Positions 29,033 through 33,937 of a stretch of 33,937 nucleotides of DNA are shown here, one piece after another. The translations under genes were made by a program, and so were the position numbers. Location of the stretch: positions 1 to 33,937 of the forward strand of contig JASHOV010000302.1 of NCBI GenBank assembly GCA_030038495.1, written 5' to 3'. Below the pieces are notes generated by a model. The model searched no databases and was not told where the DNA came from. It was given only the letters and a program-made list of their open reading frames with translations. Position 1 is the stretch's first letter, and the number at the start of each line of letters is the position of its first letter. The DNA comes from Streptosporangiaceae bacterium (GTDB lineage: Bacteria; Actinomycetota; Actinomycetes; Streptosporangiales; Streptosporangiaceae).

Positions 29033-30033
29033 GTGGTAACCGCCTGGCCGACCGCGGGCGAGTCCTGCCGAGCGGTGACGCCAGCGCGGCGCTGCCGCCG
29101 CTTGCCGACGTAGTCGGCGACCCACCAGCCCAGCCCGCGAGCGGCGCACACGATGCACAGGGCGAAGAACAGCGTGTAGACGATGTTGAAGGCCATGAGG
29201 ATGCCGTAGACAAAGGCGCATGAGCTGCCGAACATGAACTTGGCCATGCCCTTCGACGGTGTCGTCGCCGGATCGGTGATCATGTAGTTGCTGAACAGCA
29301 CGAACGCGACTCCGGTCATGACGCCGAGCGCCGTGTTGAGCTGCACGCCGAAGATCCAGTGCCGGACGAATGCCTGGATGGCGAAGGCGCCCATCCAGCC
29401 CACGATGAGCGCCGTCTTCTTGGTCAGCATGGCGTTCAGAACGGTGCCGGCGGTCAGGATGATCATCGGGATCATCAGCTTGAAGTACGAGTTCGCCCAT
29501 TCGGTGAACTGATACGGCGGGGAGATGCTCACCCACGTGCCCAGGGTCAGCAAGGTCACCGAGATGCCCAGGTTCGAGGGATTCATGAAGTGCCGCATGC
29601 GGCCCGCGATCGGCGCCCTCAGCACATGCTTCTGGCTAACCGCGATGACCACGGCGAACATGACCGGCCACCACCGGTCGTTGGCGTACAGGAGCATGTT
29701 GCACGCCAGGCCGGTGATGTGGGCGGGCAGCAGGAACTCCATGACGCCGCGCGGGCCTCTGCCGGTGAATCCTGGCTTGCGGCGCCCGGCCCACGCGCTG
29801 ATCAGCTCGAAGACCATCTCGGTCGTGTAGGCGGTGAGGACCGCGAGGAATGGCCACAGCCAGGGCTGCTCCCACCCGAGCAGGGTGTAGCCGAAGATGT
29901 TGAACACGGTGATCGACATCGCGAAGTTGCGCAGTGCCAGGTAGCGCGGATCCTTCTGAGCGCTGACCGGGGCCGCCGGGGCGGCCTGACCTTCTGCCGG
30001 AATGCTGCCTGCCGGCCTGACTGTCGTGGCCAT
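29029..30033 (-). CDS. unbU: Enediyne biosynthesis membrane protein UnbU (E5)
   Basis: LRNFAMSITVFNIFGYTLLGWEQPWLWPFLAVLTAYTTEMVFELISAWAGRRKP...; multi-TM; ATGA overlap with PKSE. Confidence 0.93.
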   Translation of the reverse strand: MATTVRPAGSIPAEGQAAPAAPVSAQKDPRYLALRNFAMSITVFNIFGYTLLGWEQPWLWPFLAVLTAYTTEMVFELISAWAGRRKPGFTGRGPRGVMEFLLPAHITGLACNMLLYANDRWWPVMFAVVIAVSQKHVLRAPIAGRMRHFMNPSNLGISVTLLTLGTWVSISPPYQFTEWANSYFKLMIPMIILTAGTVLNAMLTKKTALIVGWMGAFAIQAFVRHWIFGVQLNTALGVMTGVAFVLFSNYMITDPATTPSKGMAKFMFGSSCAFVYGILMAFNIVYTLFFALCIVCAARGLGWWVADYVGKRRQRRAGVTARQDSPAVGQAVTT

Positions 30034-32018
30034 CAGCTAGAAACCTCCTGCGCCGTGCTGGTGAGAAGCAGATCGTGGGTGCCTGGGGTGAGATGGATCG
30101 TCTGCCGGTAGAGCGTGCCGTTCGTCCCGCGCCAGTGCAGCTGCACGGTGACGAGCCCGTCGTAGGAACCGAGCCCGAAGTAGACCTCGAAGCTGTCCTT
30201 GCCGCTGTGCCCGCTGCCGCCATCAAGCTGGGCAATCTGGGTGTGGTGCGGCGTGAAGATCTGCGCCGTGGCGCCGTAGGCGGGAGCGCCGGGGCCTTCG
30301 AGCCCGTGACCCGGCTGCCCGCCCGGCACTGGCCGGTAGAGCTGCAGGCCGAGGTAGTTGCCCACGTGTGATTCGTTGGCGTAGAAGACGGGCGCGGCCC
30401 ACTGCCGGGCGACGGCGAAGTCCAGCCGACCGTCCCCGCGGGTGTCGGCGATCGCGATTCCGCGGGTCGGGATCGGCACGCACAGCCCGAGTTGCTTGCT
30501 GATATTCACGTACCCGCCGCCGGGGGCCTGGGCGTAGAAGGCCAGGCACTGATGCCCGGCGATGTCATCGCCCGGCTGGACGAGCGGCCAGTTGGCCGGG
30601 TTGCTCAGCAGATCATCGTTGGTCATGGCCATCTCCTGCAGCCATGGCCACCGGTTGATCGTGCCCTTGATGAACCCGTCGGCCTGCACCACGTTCAGGT
30701 GACCGCTGTTGAGGAAGTCGCCAAACTTGACATCCCACGCCCAGCCGGTCCACGCCATGCCCATCTGCTGCGCGTCCTGAGTGAACGGCGCGAAGCCACT
30801 GGCTAGGTCCTGTTTCATCGCGGCATCGCTCGTCGTGGTGTTCATGAAGACGAGGTTGCTCTCCTCCAGGCCGAACGCGGTGGTGATGTCGCTGACCATG
30901 AAGTCGAACTTGCCGTTGTCATCTAGGTCGCCGAAGTCAACCCCCATGCCCTTGAAGGAGCCCTTGCCGACAACGAACGACTTCGGGGTAGTGGGCGTAC
31001 GGTCACCCAGCGCCTCGGTAAACCTGATGTGACCGGGAGTCGACCGGTTGTAGAGGAGGTGGCCCTCGCCGAAGTCATTGGCGATATAGAGATCGGGCAG
31101 GCCGTTACCAGTGAGGTCCGCGCTGGCGGCCGCCAGTGTCCATCCGTCGGAGGTGGTGTAAGGAAGCGCGTCGGGCTGCAACGCATAGCGCACCGTTGGA
31201 TTCGGACCCGACGTTGCGCTTACCCATTTGAAGACGTAATCCCCGCCGCCATTCCTGGCATTCGATAGGGACGCTGGCATCTGCACGTTGTCGATACCGT
31301 GCGGATCAAGGACCGCGGAGTCCGGCCAGTAATTTCCGATAAAGATATCCGGGTGTCCGGTGCCGTCGAAGTCGGCGATGTTAACCGCGTTGGTGTTCCA
31401 GTCGGGACCGCCATACTGTCCGCCCTGGGAATACGACGGAAGCAGCTCGACTGGCCGGTAGGCACTCGGTGACGGGGTGGTGGCGGTCGACCGGGGCAGG
31501 AACAGGATCGGCGAGCGGCCCCAGTAATAGACCAGGAATCCCATCCGTCCGTCACCGGTAAAGTCACCGGGCGCGCAGCCCATCGGCGCCATGGACGAGT
31601 TGTAGGGCAACGGCGCGGGGTTCAGCACGAAGGGCGTGAACCTATCCTGCGGCGGCGCGGTCGGGGTATACGTCACGATCACGTCGTTGGTACGCGGGTC
31701 GACGATGCACATGCCGTCGTCCCGGCCATGGCCGGTGACATCGGTGATCGCGATGCCCGCGCCCACCGAGGATATCCACGACCGGAGGTGATAATAGGCC
31801 GGATTAACCTGGCGAATAGTCATCGTGGGATGGTAGCCAGGCGGCATGGCGATAGGCATCTCGACGAACTTGTACGGCGACGCTACCTCATGCAACTCGG
31901 CCGCCGAAACACTCGGCAGTCGTGACGCATTCCATAATGTCAGTCCGAGCACAATAGCAACCACGCCGGGAATAACAGCCCGCCTACGAGAAATGGGACC
32001 GGTTACGCTCTCGCTCAC
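30033..32018 (-). CDS. unbV: Enediyne biosynthesis protein UnbV (E4), FG-GAP/VCBS repeats plus ASPIC/UnbV domain
   Basis: GTG start with AGGAG upstream; N-terminal TM, repeats like ADLTGNGLPDLYIANDF and GDLDDNGKFDFMVSD, C-terminal ASPIC-like GYGATAQIF...SYDGLVTVQLHWRG. TGATG junction with unbU. Confidence 0.93.
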   Translation of the reverse strand: MSESVTGPISRRRAVIPGVVAIVLGLTLWNASRLPSVSAAELHEVASPYKFVEMPIAMPPGYHPTMTIRQVNPAYYHLRSWISSVGAGIAITDVTGHGRDDGMCIVDPRTNDVIVTYTPTAPPQDRFTPFVLNPAPLPYNSSMAPMGCAPGDFTGDGRMGFLVYYWGRSPILFLPRSTATTPSPSAYRPVELLPSYSQGGQYGGPDWNTNAVNIADFDGTGHPDIFIGNYWPDSAVLDPHGIDNVQMPASLSNARNGGGDYVFKWVSATSGPNPTVRYALQPDALPYTTSDGWTLAAASADLTGNGLPDLYIANDFGEGHLLYNRSTPGHIRFTEALGDRTPTTPKSFVVGKGSFKGMGVDFGDLDDNGKFDFMVSDITTAFGLEESNLVFMNTTTSDAAMKQDLASGFAPFTQDAQQMGMAWTGWAWDVKFGDFLNSGHLNVVQADGFIKGTINRWPWLQEMAMTNDDLLSNPANWPLVQPGDDIAGHQCLAFYAQAPGGGYVNISKQLGLCVPIPTRGIAIADTRGDGRLDFAVARQWAAPVFYANESHVGNYLGLQLYRPVPGGQPGHGLEGPGAPAYGATAQIFTPHHTQIAQLDGGSGHSGKDSFEVYFGLGSYDGLVTVQLHWRGTNGTLYRQTIHLTPGTHDLLLTSTAQEVSS

Positions 32019-32209
32019 ATGCGCTCCTGCCTCTTAACCTCGGACATGCTGGACTTTCCTTCCGGTTCGTCCACAGACCAAGGATGAAAGGAGCGGCAGC
32101 GCTTTCCTTCTCCTGAGTTGCTCGATCCGTCCAAGTGCGCGCGAGCGATGCGCGGTGAGCGTGAGCCCAGAGTCTCCGGGATCATGATGCGGGCCGGTCA
32201 GGTCCCCGG

Positions 32210-33616
32210 CTAGGCCTCCACCGCCACGCGGATCGGCTGACCTGCGGACTCCGTGCTGGCGACGATGTCCTCCAGACTTCGCCCGGCCGGCTCCGGCAGC
32301 ACCAGCGTGAGGGCCAGGCCCGCCGCGGAGATCCCGCCGGTGAGCAGGAGCGTGCCACGCAGGCCAAGCGAGCTCTGCAGCACAGGGAAAAGGAACACGC
32401 CAATGAAGGCGCCGAGCTTGCCAATGCTGGCCGAGATCCCGTGGCCCGTGGCCCGCATACTGACCGGGTACAGCTCGCTGGGCAGCACGAACGTGGTCAT
32501 GTTCGGGCCGAACTCGGTGAAGAAGTAGCTCACCCCGTAAACGATCAGGAACGGCGCCACGGTGGTGGTCATGCCCGGCACGGCCGCGATGAGCAGGAAG
32601 CAGAGTGCCATCATCGCGAAGCCGATGAGCTGGAGCCTCCTGTGCCCTATCCGGTCCAGCCGGGCAATGGCCAGGATGTAGCCCGGCACCGCTGCCACCA
32701 CGAAGATCGCGAGCTGCAGCGCGATCTTTGTCATCGTCGACGCGTGCGGCGCGATCAGGGTGAGGATCTGCGGCGTCGAGATCGTGTTGCCGTAATAGGC
32801 GTAGTCCAGCAGGAACCAGCAGCCGGCGGTCCCGGCCAGCATGATCAGCCACCTGCGGTCGGTCAGAAAGGCCCGTAGTCCCGTCTTCTGCTGCGGTGCG
32901 GCGGCTGGCGGGCCGGAGGTATTGCTGGTGACGGTCACGCCGGATACCAGCGCGGCCGCCGTGTCGGTCCGCCCCTGCACCTGAGCCTGGTAGCGCGGTG
33001 ACTCCGGCATCCGCGATCGCACGTAGACGACCGCCGCGGCCGGCAGCGCGCCCAGCCCGAGCAGGACGCGCCAGACGATGTCGTCGCTCGCTCCCGAGCC
33101 CAGCAGGGCCAGCGCGATCAGCGGGCCGATGATCAGCCCCAGCGCCTGGGTCCCAAACACCATCCCGACAAGCTTGCCGCGGTCCTTGCGGTTGGCGTAC
33201 TCGCTGACCATCACGGCACTGACCGGGTAGTCGCCGCCGACGCCGAACCCGAGCAGGCAGCGGAAGGCGATCAGCATCCAGAACGACTGCGAGAATGCGG
33301 AGCCCAGCGCCCCCGCGATCATGATGGCGGCGACCAGCCAGTACACCCGCTTGCGGCCGACCTTGTCCGCGTACCGGCCGAAGACGAAGGCGCCCACGCA
33401 GGCGGCAGCCAGCATGACGCTGTTGAGGATGGCCAGCCGGTCCGAGCCGAGATTCCAGTCCTTGGTGATCAGCGATGAGGCGATCCCGATGACGAACAGA
33501 TCGTAGGCGTCGGTAAAGAAACCTACGCCCGAGGCCACCACGGCCCTCAGGTGGAACCTGCTGATCGACGCCTCATCCAGGGCAGTTACCAGGTCCTCTG
33601 ACTTGATCTCGGTCAC
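32210..33616 (-). CDS. MFS transporter, phosphate:H+ symporter (PHS)-like
   Basis: GVGFFTDAYDLFVIGIA, FGRYADKVGRKRVYWL, LLGFGVGGDYPVSAVMVSEYANRKDRGKLVGMVF; GTG start. Confidence 0.85.
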   Translation of the reverse strand: MTEIKSEDLVTALDEASISRFHLRAVVASGVGFFTDAYDLFVIGIASSLITKDWNLGSDRLAILNSVMLAAACVGAFVFGRYADKVGRKRVYWLVAAIMIAGALGSAFSQSFWMLIAFRCLLGFGVGGDYPVSAVMVSEYANRKDRGKLVGMVFGTQALGLIIGPLIALALLGSGASDDIVWRVLLGLGALPAAAVVYVRSRMPESPRYQAQVQGRTDTAAALVSGVTVTSNTSGPPAAAPQQKTGLRAFLTDRRWLIMLAGTAGCWFLLDYAYYGNTISTPQILTLIAPHASTMTKIALQLAIFVVAAVPGYILAIARLDRIGHRRLQLIGFAMMALCFLLIAAVPGMTTTVAPFLIVYGVSYFFTEFGPNMTTFVLPSELYPVSMRATGHGISASIGKLGAFIGVFLFPVLQSSLGLRGTLLLTGGISAAGLALTLVLPEPAGRSLEDIVASTESAGQPIRVAVEA

Positions 33617-33717
33617 CGCGTACAGCCGCCGCTCATGCTGCCTGCCTTGTTGTGGTTACGACGTGATAGTCCGGCTACCGGCGCAAGTTATCCGGAGGCG
33701 ATGGCCAGTAACCGACT

Positions 33718-33739
33718 TTCAGATGAACGAAAAGTGAAC
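33718..33739 (-). promoter_or_regulatory. Candidate PHO box (PhoP operator, two 11-nt direct repeat units)
   Basis: Minus strand reads GTTCACTTTTC GTTCATCTGAA: two GTTCA(C/T) units spaced exactly 11 nt, about 100 nt upstream of the PHS-like MFS start. Confidence 0.6.
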
Positions 33740-33937
33740 GAGAGCTGTGGCTCAGCCGACGTGAGCGATGCACTCGAAGATCGTCGGGCTGCTGGGCGGG
33801 ATTACGATAAAGGACGGTGGCTGAGTCGAGGAATTGCGCGCATTGCGGGGCGCTGTTCACGCCGCGTCGTGAGCATGCCCGATTTTGCTCACCCCGGTGC
33901 CGGGTCGCCTGGAATCGTCAGCGGGCCGGGCACGACA

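Noticed and set aside
29033-29536. 168-aa N-terminal extension of the PKSE ORF
   Set aside because: Out-of-frame reading of unbU; KS begins at MSGRIAIVGIACRYP with ATGA coupling.
1-33937. CRISPR arrays, rRNA/tRNA genes, transposases
   Set aside because: No regularly spaced repeats, no rRNA/tRNA-like sequence and no transposase-like ORF noticed on reading; not exhaustively tested.
1-33937. Chromoprotein apoprotein typical of some 9-membered enediynes
   Set aside because: No ~110-140 aa secreted apoprotein-like ORF recognised in the window.

Overview
High-GC actinobacterial biosynthetic locus. The right-centre holds a recognisable enediyne core cassette on the minus strand: unbV/E4 -> unbU/E5 -> iterative PKSE (KS-AT-ACP-KR-DH-PPTase) -> E10-type hotdog thioesterase -> flavin reductase -> P450. 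Most junctions overlap by 0-4 nt. The centre holds regulators (SARP, orphan NarL/LuxR-type response regulator), a PPOX-family protein and a second P450 with an altered I-helix. The left half holds a dimodular NRPS (A-T-C-A-T, no TE), a stand-alone condensation protein fused by a GTGA overlap to an N-terminal-type LanB (lantibiotic dehydratase/PEARL-like) protein, a degenerate Cys-elbow thioesterase-like protein, a class C beta-lactamase-like serine hydrolase, an MFS exporter, a DUF5987-like protein, a GMC oxidoreductase and a truncated AhpD-like protein. The most interesting hypothesis is that this is an enediyne pathway with a peptidyl decoration branch combining NRPS, a free-standing C enzyme and a LanB/PEARL-like (aminoacyl-tRNA-using) enzyme. 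Other sequence-level signals are rare TTA codons in the PKSE, stand-alone C and response-regulator genes, a translationally coupled 70-aa small ORF in front of the NRPS, a GxDxH change in the PKSE phosphopantetheinyl transferase domain, and a two-repeat PHO box upstream of a phosphate-symporter-like MFS gene at the right edge. All family assignments come from motif recognition by eye; no searches were run.
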